Positions 1 through 6,773 are shown, counted from the first letter of the stretch. The stretch: DNA of 64,000 bases from Shewanella sp. MBTL60-112-B2 (GCF_019655055.1 NZ_BPFA01000021.1:1-64000), one strand, 5' to 3'. Numbers and translations are program-made. Notes: generated by a model not told the origin, from the sequence alone.

Positions 1-481
1 AAAACGTAGGACTTTCATAATAAAGATAATTTTCATTACGAGAACTTAAAAGAAATGAAACCGTTTTACGAATATATTGGTTATCAATATTTTTTGATGA
101 ATAACTCTTGATCTCATCAGTATAATTTTTCAGCAAGTTTAAACCATGGTTAGTATGCATTCCAACAACCAATGCTACATTAATTAATACAGTAAAAAGA
201 AAGGCTGTTCGAAAACTTTGTTTTTTACTTTTATGACGTAGCTTTTGCTGGGCAATTATAGCTCCAGGCCAACCAAAAAGTAATGAATACAAATGGAGTG
301 TACTTTCAGAAGTACGCCATTCATCATGTTGAGCAGCCCTTTTATCTTTTGCGTAAATCAAGAAAGTAAAGGTACTAGCAATAATGAAGATTAAAATGAA
401 AATTGGCGGTAAGTAACCTAAATAAAATGAACCACATAAAGCTATTGTTAAAACATAAATTGGTAAATAATGAAAATTCAT
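1..481 (-). CDS. DUF1294 membrane protein, integron cassette (3' end outside window)
   Basis: An open frame of 160 codons runs leftward from ATG at 481 to the window edge without a stop, so the C-terminus is missing. It begins MNFHYLPIYVLTIALCG and has two N-terminal hydrophobic helices. A segment follows with the features of DUF1294 proteins: a WRTSEST-LHL motif, then FGWPGA, then a basic RHKSKKQSFR patch and another hydrophobic helix. DUF1294 is a small family of inner-membrane proteins with no established function. An AGAG element sits about 7 bases before the ATG, and the attC of the next cassette (497-595) lies immediately upstream, so this is the most attI-distal cassette visible. Family assignment is by motif recognition. 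Confidence 0.7.
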   Translation of the reverse strand, partial: MNFHYLPIYVLTIALCGSFYLGYLPPIFILIFIIASTFTFLIYAKDKRAAQHDEWRTSESTLHLYSLLFGWPGAIIAQQKLRHKSKKQSFRTAFLFTVLINVALVVGMHTNHGLNLLKNYTDEIKSYSSKNIDNQYIRKTVSFLLSSRNENYLYYESPTF

Positions 482-496
482 AGTTAATCTCTGAAA

Positions 497-595
497 GCTA
501 ACGCCCTGCTAATAAGTGAACCATAGCTGGCGGGCGATTTGCGCAGCAAATGGCATGACAGCCTTGGTGAATCTGAATTTAGCTGCTTGTTAACT
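497..595 (-). other. attC recombination site (type A)
   Basis: The site is bounded by GCTAAC at 497-502 (R' core, GTTAGC on the minus strand) and GTTAACT at 589-595 (R'' side). It has the internal imperfect palindrome typical of attC. It belongs to the cassette of the gene at 600-953, whose stop codon is five bases away. Its sequence is nearly identical to the sites at 975-1074 and 5997-6097. Confidence 0.85.
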
Positions 596-599
596 GACG

Positions 600-953
600 T
601 CACACTGACTCAATCACCGGCTTAACCACGATGCCACCAATAATAAACAGCATCAAAAAAGGAACTGCATGACATAAGATCAATGGGTGTTTTGCTACAG
701 AGTCCCTAGTCGGGATGAAAAAGTAAGGGTCAGCTCTAAGCAAAGCCTTATATAGGGGCATAAGTATCGGCTTAATCCATGTATGAAAGTAATATCCACT
801 TATGGCTACTATCTGTACTTCGACAAGTAAGAGAAATAAATCAATTCCAATTGCGTCAATAAACAAAACTAAAGACATTAACTCAGGGTTAAGCAATAGC
901 CCCCCCATGACTAAGATTGTCGCTATTTTCCAAGCCCACTTTTTGATATCCAT
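600..953 (-). CDS. Three-helix membrane protein, integron cassette
   Basis: This 117-residue protein has hydrophobic segments near residues 8-28, 30-53 and 90-114 and is probably an inner-membrane protein. I do not recognise a family. The start is ATG at 953 with a strong GGAGGATTA ribosome binding site right before it. The gene fills its cassette: attC 975-1074 of the upstream cassette ends about 20 bases before the start, and its own attC (497-595) begins right after the stop. Transcription would depend on read-through from the cassette promoter or on a local promoter. Confidence 0.7.
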   Translation of the reverse strand: MDIKKWAWKIATILVMGGLLLNPELMSLVLFIDAIGIDLFLLLVEVQIVAISGYYFHTWIKPILMPLYKALLRADPYFFIPTRDSVAKHPLILCHAVPFLMLFIIGGIVVKPVIESV

Positions 954-974
954 TAATCCTCCATGATTAAGTAA

Positions 975-1074
975 GTTAACGCCCTGCTAATAAGTGAACC
1001 AAGTGCTGGCGGGCGATTTGCTCAGCAAATGGCATGACAGCCTTGGTGAATCTGGATTTAGCAGCTTGTTATAT
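975..1074 (-). other. attC recombination site (type A)
   Basis: The site runs from GTTAACG (975-981, R' side) to GTTATAT (1068-1074, R'' side). It is nearly the same sequence as the attC at 497-595 and at 5997-6097. It is attached to the DUF6559-like cassette gene, whose stop is at 1078. Confidence 0.85.
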
Positions 1075-1077
1075 GTA

Positions 1078-1413
1078 CTAGTCGGTATAACCACTGTCAC
1101 CAAAGGAGTGACTATCCGTCGATACAGAAAAATCACTTGAGCTGAAACTTGAATTTCCACCAAAACATAAGTCCCCGATCTCTCCTTTCAATTCAGCGTA
1201 ATCTGCATTACAAACTTCATTAAACCGGTCTTCAGAACAAAACATTGCGTAGGCGTAATGAACATATGCAGCATTGCAGCCTGTTTCTGCTATAGCTTTG
1301 TTTACTTGGCCGGGGCTGTATTCATCTGAGCTTCCCCATGAAACTACTAAGAATTTTGGAAGTTTTTTGGCAAAGGCTTTGATAGCCCTATTTTTCATCA
1401 TCCTGACTAGCAT
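1078..1413 (-). CDS. DUF6559-like protein, integron cassette
   Basis: The protein has 111 residues from ATG at 1413. That start is chosen because GGAGG lies 8 bases before it. The frame stays open to 1500, but that stretch lies inside the neighbouring attC and cannot be native coding sequence. The N-terminus is basic (MLVRMMKNRAIKAFAKKLP). A central SPGQVNKAIAETGCN segment and an AMFCS motif follow, and the tail is rich in Ser, Asp and Gly. The middle resembles the DUF6559 family of small proteins common in Vibrio and Shewanella integrons. The family is named from memory of its motif, and no function is known. Confidence 0.65.
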   Translation of the reverse strand: MLVRMMKNRAIKAFAKKLPKFLVVSWGSSDEYSPGQVNKAIAETGCNAAYVHYAYAMFCSEDRFNEVCNADYAELKGEIGDLCFGGNSSFSSSDFSVSTDSHSFGDSGYTD

Positions 1414-1432
1414 GGTGGTTCCCTCCATGTAC

Positions 1433-1535
1433 ATATAACGCCCATTTAAGGGGCTTTTTATTAGTTTGCTAAAATTGTGTAGCGAAGCGGAACCGAGCAA
1501 ACTGTAAAAAGTCCCGCTTGAACTGCTTGTTATGT
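1433..1535 (-). other. attC recombination site (type B)
   Basis: The site runs from ATATAAC (1433-1439, R' side) to GTTATGT (1529-1535, R'' side). Its central part includes a GCTAAAAT-GTGTAGCGAAGCGGAACC block shared with the sites at 3918-4016 and 4509-4607 and with the half-site near 3240-3319. It overlaps the last codons of the membrane protein gene whose stop is at 1530. Confidence 0.85.
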
Positions 1536-1910
1536 TTTTTGTGCGCCATTGCTTAACAATAGAGCGACTAACAAGGTTGGAATTGCTGCATACATTAAAG
1601 GTGCTACTGCAAAACTAAAAAATACCAACAAATAAGTTAAGAATAAAACTATTGGTAGAGCAAAGTAAAATAAGTTTTGTTTAGTGAAATAAGTAAATAC
1701 TTTACGTATTACGAATACAATAATTAAAGATAAAATTGACGCAAAAAGTGCGGTCAAGATATTAGGATAGTACGAAATTACGAACTCATTATATGATCGC
1801 AGATACTCTGGTACCGGCATAGCTGCAACAACACCTGTTAACCAAACAAAGATATAAGCGAATGAACTACCTAGTAGAAATAAAATAACATTTTTGTGCA
1901 CACTGGTCAT
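1530..1910 (-). CDS. Four-helix membrane protein, integron cassette
   Basis: From ATG at 1910 the protein has 126 residues with four hydrophobic segments (about residues 8-28, 48-68, 76-96 and 100-122), indicating an inner-membrane protein of unknown family. The start is set by an AAGGAG box six bases upstream. The frame extends to 1991, but the extra codons come from two copies of a REP-like repeat and give the repetitive ILGVAVI peptide, so they are unlikely to be translated. Because the attC upstream of this gene was destroyed by the RAYT insertion, the gene is now fused into one composite unit with the lipoprotein gene at 3324-3899. Confidence 0.65.
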   Translation of the reverse strand: MTSVHKNVILFLLGSSFAYIFVWLTGVVAAMPVPEYLRSYNEFVISYYPNILTALFASILSLIIVFVIRKVFTYFTKQNLFYFALPIVLFLTYLLVFFSFAVAPLMYAAIPTLLVALLLSNGAQKT

Positions 1911-1934
1911 AATTGACTCCTTCCTTGTGAATAA

Positions 1935-1980
1935 AATAACTGCGACACCCAAAATTGTAATAACTGCGACACCCAAAATT
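1935..1980. repeat. Tandem REP-like repeat, left side of the RAYT element
   Basis: Two copies of a 22-base unit containing CTGCGACACCCAAAATT lie at 1935-1956 and 1959-1980, two bases apart. The core AATTTTGGGTGTC recurs in inverted orientation at 3222-3234 on the other side of the RAYT transposase gene. Such repeats are the usual partners of RAYT proteins. The first AAATAAC (about 1934-1940) also sits where the R' core of the lost attC should be. Confidence 0.7.
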
Positions 1981-2135
1981 ATTTGCTGCACTGCTAGCTC
2001 GAACGTGACATTGAACCCCGTACTTTCTAACTCATCTAAAATGCCTATCGCTATAACATAAATACGCTATCACGAGCTGAGCTGGATTTACGAGTAAACT
2101 ATCGGTAACTATAGTGAAATTCATGCAACAGAAAC

Positions 2136-2153
2136 ACCAAACATCTGTTTGGT
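2136..2153 (-). terminator. Possible terminator of the RAYT transposase gene
   Basis: ACCAAAC-ATCT-GTTTGGT forms a 7 bp stem just downstream of the transposase stop. On the minus strand it is followed by GTTTCTGTT, a weak T-rich tail, so the call is tentative. Confidence 0.35.
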
Positions 2154-2185
2154 AGTGAGAAAAATGAGGGGAGCTTTAAAGTAGA

Positions 2186-3166
2186 CTAACTACAATCTAG
2201 CCATCGATGACAATTGGCAGCACCTTGTCGTCGTTTACGTTCAAGGTGTTCACAATAAGTCGTTAACTCTTGTGTATTGCCCACTGGACCTTTAAAGATT
2301 TTCGTGAACTCAGCAGTCATTTTAAGCCAATTCTCAGTGGGAATATTCAAACGATACAACAATTGCTCAGAGGTGTGACTGATAGCGCCTCTTTTATCAT
2401 GGCGCTGAATACGCCCGGTATCATCAATCAGTTGAAGGTAATCTTTAGCATTAAACATCAGACATTTGGGCATATTTTGATTCTCATTACCCACAAAAGG
2501 CAGTAACGAATCAGGTTGCTTACCGTCCAACGCCGCTTTTATACGTAATTGAATGCTGGTGAAGTCTGAGGTTTCTGGTGAATCAGCCATCTTTGCTCGA
2601 ATAGGGTTCAAGTCGACATAGGCCATGCAAGCCAATACTGCAGCCTCATCAAGCAATGCTTGAGACTTAAACCTTCCTTCCCAGAAGCGACCTTTACACT
2701 TATCCTCTGCATTAGCCTTTCGTGCTATGGGTTCGTTCAACGCTCGCATGAACCAGGAAATATCCATCAATCGCAGTCGGTACTCTTTAACCCGCTTATT
2801 GATGATGGCTTGCTGGTAAGATTCAAGTGGATGACCTTTAACAAAAATCTGATTCAGGCTGTCGCCTTTAAACAGCTTTTTCCATTGCGCAACAACCTCG
2901 ATATCTGACCATCCCTTCACTAATTCAGCATCTACCCGCAAGACAAGGTGCAGATGATTGCTCATTACAGCAAACGCACAGATATCAATGGCGAACACCT
3001 CTGCAAGCTGCAACAATCGTTGTTCAACCCAGTCGCGCCTATGCTCATAGGATTGACCAGTGTGCTTATCAACCCCGCACAAAAATGCCTTTCTAACACA
3101 ACGAGATATACAATGATAAAACGGCGTATCCTCTAAACTGACTATCGCCTTTCTTGGGGTAGGCAT
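2186..3166 (-). CDS. REP-associated tyrosine transposase (RAYT, IS200-like Y1 family)
   Basis: This 326-residue protein belongs to the Y1_Tnp/TnpA_REP superfamily of HUH single-strand nucleases. The HUH-type motif is the SNHLHLVL segment (H71, H73), and the expected catalytic tyrosine is Y183 in YVDLNPIRAKM. The N-terminus (MPTPRKAIVSLEDTPFYHC) is that of the many-copy Shewanella RAYTs. The start has a GGAG box six bases upstream. RAYTs normally act on REP hairpins, and the gene is flanked by inverted REP-like repeats (1935-1980 and 3222-3234). It sits inside a former attC. The frame is intact, so it may be active. Confidence 0.9.
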   Translation of the reverse strand: MPTPRKAIVSLEDTPFYHCISRCVRKAFLCGVDKHTGQSYEHRRDWVEQRLLQLAEVFAIDICAFAVMSNHLHLVLRVDAELVKGWSDIEVVAQWKKLFKGDSLNQIFVKGHPLESYQQAIINKRVKEYRLRLMDISWFMRALNEPIARKANAEDKCKGRFWEGRFKSQALLDEAAVLACMAYVDLNPIRAKMADSPETSDFTSIQLRIKAALDGKQPDSLLPFVGNENQNMPKCLMFNAKDYLQLIDDTGRIQRHDKRGAISHTSEQLLYRLNIPTENWLKMTAEFTKIFKGPVGNTQELTTYCEHLERKRRQGAANCHRWLDCS

Positions 3167-3221
3167 AGCAAACTCCTCTATCAGCCATAACTAAAGCCTA
3201 GTAAAGGAAACCTGTAAGCAC

Positions 3222-3240
3222 AATTTTGGGTGTCTCTAAT
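3222..3240. repeat. Inverted REP-like repeat, right side of the RAYT element
   Basis: AATTTTGGGTGTC (3222-3234) is the exact reverse complement of the core of the tandem units at 1935-1980. It marks the right boundary of the RAYT element, abutting the truncated attC. Confidence 0.65.
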
Positions 3241-3319
3241 ATTCTATTGTAGGCTAAAATGTGTAGCGAAGCGCAACCGAGCCAACTGTTACGAATCTGA
3301 CTTTATTGCCTTGTTAGGG
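3241..3319 (-). other. Truncated attC (half-site)
   Basis: The R'' side is intact (GTTAGGG at 3313-3319), as is the central GGCTAAAAT-GTGTAGCGAAGCG block of type B sites. The R' half that should continue leftward is missing, and REP-like repeat and RAYT sequence stand in its place. The site should therefore not recombine normally. Confidence 0.7.
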
Positions 3320-3323
3320 TTAC

Positions 3324-3899
3324 TTACAGATCAAGTTCATTCATAACACCCAACACTCCAAAAAAAGCAGCAACAGGAACGATAGCAACGGTATCGATTG
3401 CTACAGCTCCTGGTGTAACTACAATTTTACCAGCTTTAGATAGTCCTGATTCAGGTGTTTCAACCAAAACGTAGTGCTCATCTTCAAGCTTTTGAAAAGG
3501 ATAGTTCCCTTCAACTTTATATCTTTTACCTCTTAAGTTAAAAGTTAAATCGATATTTCCATATTCATCTTGTGGGAAACCCAACTCTCGAAGCGTTTGC
3601 TTATCCGACGTATTGTGTGTGATTAATTCCAGTTTACCACTGACATTATTTTCTTTATCTAGTTTGAAGCTTTCATATCTAGGATAAAATTCAATAGTAC
3701 GACTTATTTCAAGTAATTTAATTAATAAGTCACTTGCCTCAAATACATAGCTATAATTTTGACCTGTTACAAGCAACAGAGCATTTTCTTGCGTGGCATA
3801 AAAGCCAGTAACTCTCTCTTCATAACTTGGGGCTTGCCACACTTGTGATGTGCATCCAGACATAATTAATGTAAATAAAATGAGTAATCTGATTTTCAT
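3324..3899 (-). CDS. Predicted lipoprotein, integron cassette
   Basis: This 191-residue protein starts with a type II signal peptide (MKIRLLILFTLIMSGC); the lipobox LIMSGC predicts lipidation at Cys16. The mature part is rich in beta-prone and charged residues. It ends in a small hydrophobic stretch (about residues 165-186: VAIDTVAIVPVAAFFGVLG). I recognise no family. ATG at 3899 has a plausible AAGGAG-like box (CAAGGAGAG) upstream. Its own attC (3241-3319) is truncated by the RAYT insertion, and attC 3918-4016 of the next cassette lies upstream. Confidence 0.7.
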   Translation of the reverse strand: MKIRLLILFTLIMSGCTSQVWQAPSYEERVTGFYATQENALLLVTGQNYSYVFEASDLLIKLLEISRTIEFYPRYESFKLDKENNVSGKLELITHNTSDKQTLRELGFPQDEYGNIDLTFNLRGKRYKVEGNYPFQKLEDEHYVLVETPESGLSKAGKIVVTPGAVAIDTVAIVPVAAFFGVLGVMNELDL

Positions 3900-3917
3900 G
3901 CGGAACTCTCCTTGTAA

Positions 3918-4016
3918 CCCTAACGCCCTCGTTAATGGGCAAATAATTGTTGGCTAAAATGTTGAGGAACGAAAACAGCCAACTGTTTTTTGTCCTTATT
4001 TATTAGCTTGTTAGGC
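3918..4016 (-). other. attC recombination site (type B)
   Basis: The site runs from CCCTAAC (3918-3924, R' side) to GTTAGGC (4010-4016, R'' side) with a central TTGGCTAAAATGTTGAGG block. It overlaps the stop codon of the exported-protein gene at 4011. Confidence 0.85.
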
Positions 4017-4493
4017 TTTTTTGCAAGTAATGAGTACATTGGCTTCTTTATGCATTGGATCAACAGCTTTAAATTGTAGCTTTTCCCCAAGGGATATAAC
4101 TTCATTTTTAGCCCAATTCTTTTTTACAAGTTGATCATCCGCAATTTTTTGTCCTTTCTGTTTGTTAATTTCCGGACTATTAGAAGAAAGAAAGGTCGAC
4201 TGTTCAAACTTGATATCAATAATATTGCTTTTAAAAGTCCAAGTTCCAATCAACTCAACTTCGAATGTAAAAGAAAACCCATTTGGGTACTCTACAGTTG
4301 CTTTAGAAACTTCTAAAAACTGACCATTGGCTTTATAAGCTGGTGAATCATGCACTATTACATCATAAGCCTCGTTATTCATAACATATGGTTCGCAGTC
4401 CCAGTTCCCAACTAACTTTGAGGATGTTGAACCAAATAAATAGCTAGAGAAAAATATGGATAGAAAAGAGCAGAATATTGTGATCCGTGACAT
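4011..4493 (-). CDS. Exported hypothetical protein, integron cassette
   Basis: This 160-residue protein has an N-terminal signal peptide (hydrophobic residues 4-21, likely cleaved around FGSTSS). The periplasmic domain starts LVGNWDCEPY, followed by a later GTWTFKSNIIDI strand pair and a C-terminal cysteine (LITCKKA) that could pair with the Cys in NWDCEP. The LVGNWDC opening resembles small lipocalin-like or avidin-like secreted folds, but I cannot assign a family. ATG at 4493 follows an AAGGA box by seven bases. The stop codon lies inside the R'' core of its attC, as is common for cassettes. Confidence 0.65.
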   Translation of the reverse strand: MSRITIFCSFLSIFFSSYLFGSTSSKLVGNWDCEPYVMNNEAYDVIVHDSPAYKANGQFLEVSKATVEYPNGFSFTFEVELIGTWTFKSNIIDIKFEQSTFLSSNSPEINKQKGQKIADDQLVKKNWAKNEVISLGEKLQFKAVDPMHKEANVLITCKKA

Positions 4494-4508
4494 GTATATA
4501 TCCTTAAA

Positions 4509-4607
4509 GCCTAACGCCCACTTAAGCGGACAAAAATAGTTGGTTAAAATGTGAAGCGAAGCGGAACCTAACCAACTGTTTTTGTCCGTTTGAAGTGCTT
4601 GTTATAA
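4509..4607 (-). other. attC recombination site (type B)
   Basis: The site runs from GCCTAAC (4509-4515, R' side) to GTTATAA (4601-4607, R'' side). Its long inverted repeat includes GACAAAAATAGTTGG on one side and CCAACTGTTTTTGTC on the other. It belongs to the FMN reductase-like cassette. Confidence 0.85.
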
Positions 4608-4612
4608 GTATT

Positions 4613-5251
4613 TTATTGACCGTAAGGATGCTCTTTTGATAACACTACTAATTCATCTCTGACAGAAGCTAATTGGTTGGAATAGATAGCTAAACTCCTT
4701 AAGCCAACCAATAAACGTGATTGCACCTGCGAATATCTATTTTCAAGTGTCGGTGTCCACGTTTGTTTTAGAAAATCATCTACGTTTTGAATGATTGCAT
4801 GTAACGGTAACCAAGTGAGGTGACTGTTTTTTCCAGCATACCCTTTTAATAATGAAATAGGGTTACTGCCACCGCTGGAGGCTGAAACACCAATAGCAAA
4901 TGCTGGTTTGTGACCTAAAGGCAAACCATTAGCGGAGCCGTTAGCAGACAAAAGTAATAAATTGACAAGTGCTGGTGGGATCATTCCTCCCCATTCAGGA
5001 ACAATAAACACTACGGCATCACAGGAATACAATTGCCCTAACACTTCATCTTTATTATTAGCTAATGAAATTAAATCATCTCTCCCAGTACCATAATGGT
5101 CTAATAAAAAAGGGGATCTAGATAAATCTAATATCGATGACTTAACGCCTTCCATGTCATTTAATATATTAGTTTGTAAAAATTTTGAGACATCTAAACT
5201 TTTAGAATTATCTCTTTGGCTACTACTTACGAGCAGAATATTCAAATGCAT
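4613..5251 (-). CDS. NADPH-dependent FMN reductase-like flavoprotein, integron cassette
   Basis: The protein has about 212 residues with a flavodoxin-like fold of the FMN_red family. The first strand (LNILLVSSSQRDNSKS) carries the phosphate-binding loop. The central strand and loop (DAVVFIVPEWGGMIPPALVN) matches the FMN-contacting segment, and GHKPAFAIGVSASSGG matches the next strand. Family members reduce flavins, quinones or azo dyes using NAD(P)H. The start is uncertain: ATG at 5251 has GGAG directly adjacent, and an in-frame TTG lies at 5257. It occupies a cassette between the attC sites at 4509-4607 and 5261-5362. Confidence 0.8.
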   Translation of the reverse strand: MHLNILLVSSSQRDNSKSLDVSKFLQTNILNDMEGVKSSILDLSRSPFLLDHYGTGRDDLISLANNKDEVLGQLYSCDAVVFIVPEWGGMIPPALVNLLLLSANGSANGLPLGHKPAFAIGVSASSGGSNPISLLKGYAGKNSHLTWLPLHAIIQNVDDFLKQTWTPTLENRYSQVQSRLLVGLRSLAIYSNQLASVRDELVVLSKEHPYGQ

Positions 5252-5260
5252 CTCCAATAC

Positions 5261-5362
5261 TTATAACGCCGCGCTCAGCCGCTGACAAAAGTGGCGCTTG
5301 TTTTGCGGCTTTTTGCAAAACAAGTGACGCTTTTGGCAGTCGGTTGCAGCGCCTTGTTAAAT
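5261..5362 (-). other. attC recombination site (type C)
   Basis: The site runs from TTATAAC (5261-5267, R' side) to GTTAAAT (5356-5362, R'' side). It has a long, GC-richer inverted repeat (GGCGCTTGTTTTG against CAAAACAAGTGACGC). This sequence differs from all other attC sites in the window, suggesting that the cassette has a different origin. Confidence 0.85.
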
Positions 5363-5977
5363 TTTGACATACTCGTTCTCTGCCTCAGACCATACAAACT
5401 CTGAACCAAACTCTGAATCCAGAAGATATTTGAATTTATCGTCGATATTTAGAATTGCACCCAGTGATACGAAATTCCAGTTATCTCCATTGTTCAAGTA
5501 ATCATCATCTTCCTTTCCTGAAAACAGATTCCAACCACTATAATTTTTCTCTTTGTATTCTTCGTCTGGTTCTTCTCGAAACAGTTGGATTACAGGGTTC
5601 TTGTCAATCAGGACTGAGTTGGTTACGAAGCATCTTGGTAGGAACTTATCGACTTCATTTGGAATTGGATCTTCCAAGCTCGTTTGCATTATATGGTGTG
5701 AATTGAAGCTTAACTCATCCCCAGCTTTTATGTCTGGAATGTAATATGGATCATTATCAAGAAATCCTTGAAATTGGTCACCTTCTCGGGACGTTATTTC
5801 AACCCACATTCTTTCAGCAGACCAGCCTTGATCATTTTCTACATCACAGTTAAACATGAGCTTAACTACATCACCGATCTCCAGCTGTTTAATAACCTCA
5901 TTAGAAGGCAGGTAGAAAGTATATGGGCTCTCTTTTGCAATTTGAGAAACATTCTCTAAATTCCATGTCTGAGTCAT
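5357..5977 (-). CDS. DUF2314-like/DUF2185 two-domain protein (Imm33-type), integron cassette
   Basis: This 206-residue cytosolic acidic protein has two modules. Residues 15-100 (IGDVVKLMF, RMWVEITSREGDQFQGFLDN, DPYYIPDIKAGDELSF) resemble DUF2314-like domains. Residues 113-190 (CFVTNSVL, LFREEPDEE, SGWNLFSGKEDDDY, SLGAILNID) match DUF2185, a family grouped with Imm33 immunity proteins of polymorphic toxin systems. ATG at 5977 has a GGATGGA box upstream. No toxin gene is adjacent; it stands alone in a cassette. An immunity role is inferred from the family only. Housekeeping roles are also possible. Confidence 0.8.
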   Translation of the reverse strand: MTQTWNLENVSQIAKESPYTFYLPSNEVIKQLEIGDVVKLMFNCDVENDQGWSAERMWVEITSREGDQFQGFLDNDPYYIPDIKAGDELSFNSHHIMQTSLEDPIPNEVDKFLPRCFVTNSVLIDKNPVIQLFREEPDEEYKEKNYSGWNLFSGKEDDDYLNNGDNWNFVSLGAILNIDDKFKYLLDSEFGSEFVWSEAENEYVKI

Positions 5978-5996
5978 GAATTAATCCATCCGAAAA

Positions 5997-6097
5997 ATTT
6001 AACGCCCTGCTAATAAGTGAACCAAGTGCTGGCGGGCGATTTGCTCAGCAAATGGCATGACAGCCTTGTTGAATCTGAATTTAGCAGCTTGTTATGT
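5997..6097 (-). other. attC recombination site (type A)
   Basis: The site runs from ATTTAAC (5997-6003, R' side) to GTTATGT (6091-6097, R'' side). It is almost the same sequence as the attC sites at 497-595 and 975-1074 and belongs to the first cassette after attI. Confidence 0.85.
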
Positions 6098-6430
6098 TTA
6101 CAGTCGACCGATAACGATAGGGGCTATAAATGCAAACAAAACTACCAAATGTCCACCAATTAACAAAACTCTTAATAAGTTCCCCTTCTTTGATAAGGCA
6201 TCATCATTAAGCGACCTATAGTCTGCTTTTAGTATAAATACCATAAACTTAAAAGAATTGCTGATGGTGTTGTTTTTGATAAGTTGAAGCTTTCCCAGTT
6301 CAAGCCAAACCTGTGGGTGATTGGACTTAATGAGATTCAAAACACTTTTTGCTTCCACCAAATACCAGACTGATAAAGGAAGCATCGAAAGACAGAGTAA
6401 TGGCCAAATTGCGGTAATAAATTCACTCAA
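6098..6430 (-). CDS. Small membrane protein, first integron cassette
   Basis: This 110-residue protein has an N-terminal helix (about residues 5-25, AIWPLLCLSMLPLSVWYLV), a soluble middle (LNLIKSNHPQVWLELGKL) and a C-terminal helix (about 87-108). The layout recalls UspB-like small membrane proteins found in cassettes, but no function is known. The likely start is TTG at 6430, preceded by AAGGA about ten bases upstream. The ATG further upstream is out of frame. As the cassette next to attI it should be the best expressed from Pc. Confidence 0.6.
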   Translation of the reverse strand: MSEFITAIWPLLCLSMLPLSVWYLVEAKSVLNLIKSNHPQVWLELGKLQLIKNNTISNSFKFMVFILKADYRSLNDDALSKKGNLLRVLLIGGHLVVLFAFIAPIVIGRL

Positions 6431-6448
6431 ACTGTTCCATCCTTAGAA

Positions 6449-6455
6449 ACATAAC
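6449..6455 (-). other. attI recombination core
   Basis: ACATAAC on the plus strand (GTTATGT on the minus strand) fits the GTTRRRY core at the junction between the first cassette and the intI leader. It is where IntI would insert incoming cassettes. Accessory integrase-binding sites are not resolved by eye. Confidence 0.65.
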
Positions 6456-6532
6456 ATTTTAATATGACGCTCGCGCACTTTGTCGATGGTTACCGGTAAA
6501 ACGCGCTCAAAAATACGTCTGAAATACAAACA

Positions 6533-6561
6533 ATAATAATGCGTTAAGTGTTCTAGAGCAA
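6533..6561 (-). promoter_or_regulatory. Candidate cassette promoter Pc
   Basis: On the minus strand TTGCTC (6556-6561) and TATTAT (6533-6538) are separated by 17 bases and point at attI and the cassettes. Location and orientation fit an integron Pc. A second weaker candidate (TTGAAA with TAAATT) lies further upstream. The rest of 6456-6720 shows no gene. Confidence 0.4.
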
Positions 6562-6718
6562 AATTGTATTCAATACCCCTTTTGCAAAAGCGCGCAAGCT
6601 TACTTTACTCGCTTTACATCCCACCAAAAAAAAGCGCACTCATATTATGCTTTTGAATTTACAAGGCTTTTAACATTTTTTCAACAGTTAAGTATCTATC
6701 ATTCCAGGCAATGTGCGC

Positions 6719-6748
6719 TTGCATTCTTACAAATACAGATAATACTGT
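6719..6748 (+). promoter_or_regulatory. Candidate intI promoter
   Basis: TTGCAT (6719-6724) and TACTGT (6743-6748) with 18-base spacing lie just upstream of intI. The LexA box overlaps the -10 element, as expected for repression. Confidence 0.4.
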
Positions 6749-6760
6749 ATAAAAACACAG
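6745..6760 (+). promoter_or_regulatory. LexA (SOS) box upstream of intI
   Basis: CTGTATAAAAACACAG fits the CTGT-N8-ACAG LexA consensus perfectly. It ends 13 bases before the intI start codon and overlaps the probable -10. LexA control of integron integrases is established in other integrons, so induction of recombination by DNA damage is expected here. Confidence 0.85.
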
Positions 6761-6773
6761 TTAATCATGCGAG

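Noticed and set aside
1414..1500. N-terminal extension of the DUF6559-like protein
   Set aside because: It lies largely within the neighbouring attC and has no supporting ribosome binding site, whereas ATG 1413 follows GGAGG.
1911..1991. N-terminal extension of the four-helix cassette protein
   Set aside because: It is encoded by REP-like repeats; the ATG at 1910 has a strong ribosome binding site.
2270..3136. Plus-strand open frames at 2270, 2660 and 2948
   Set aside because: They are antisense to the intact RAYT gene and have no ribosome binding sites or recognisable motifs.
492..6100. The repeated attC units as a CRISPR array
   Set aside because: Repeats are about 100 bp, imperfect, with R'/R'' cores, and spacers are whole genes, which is an integron array.
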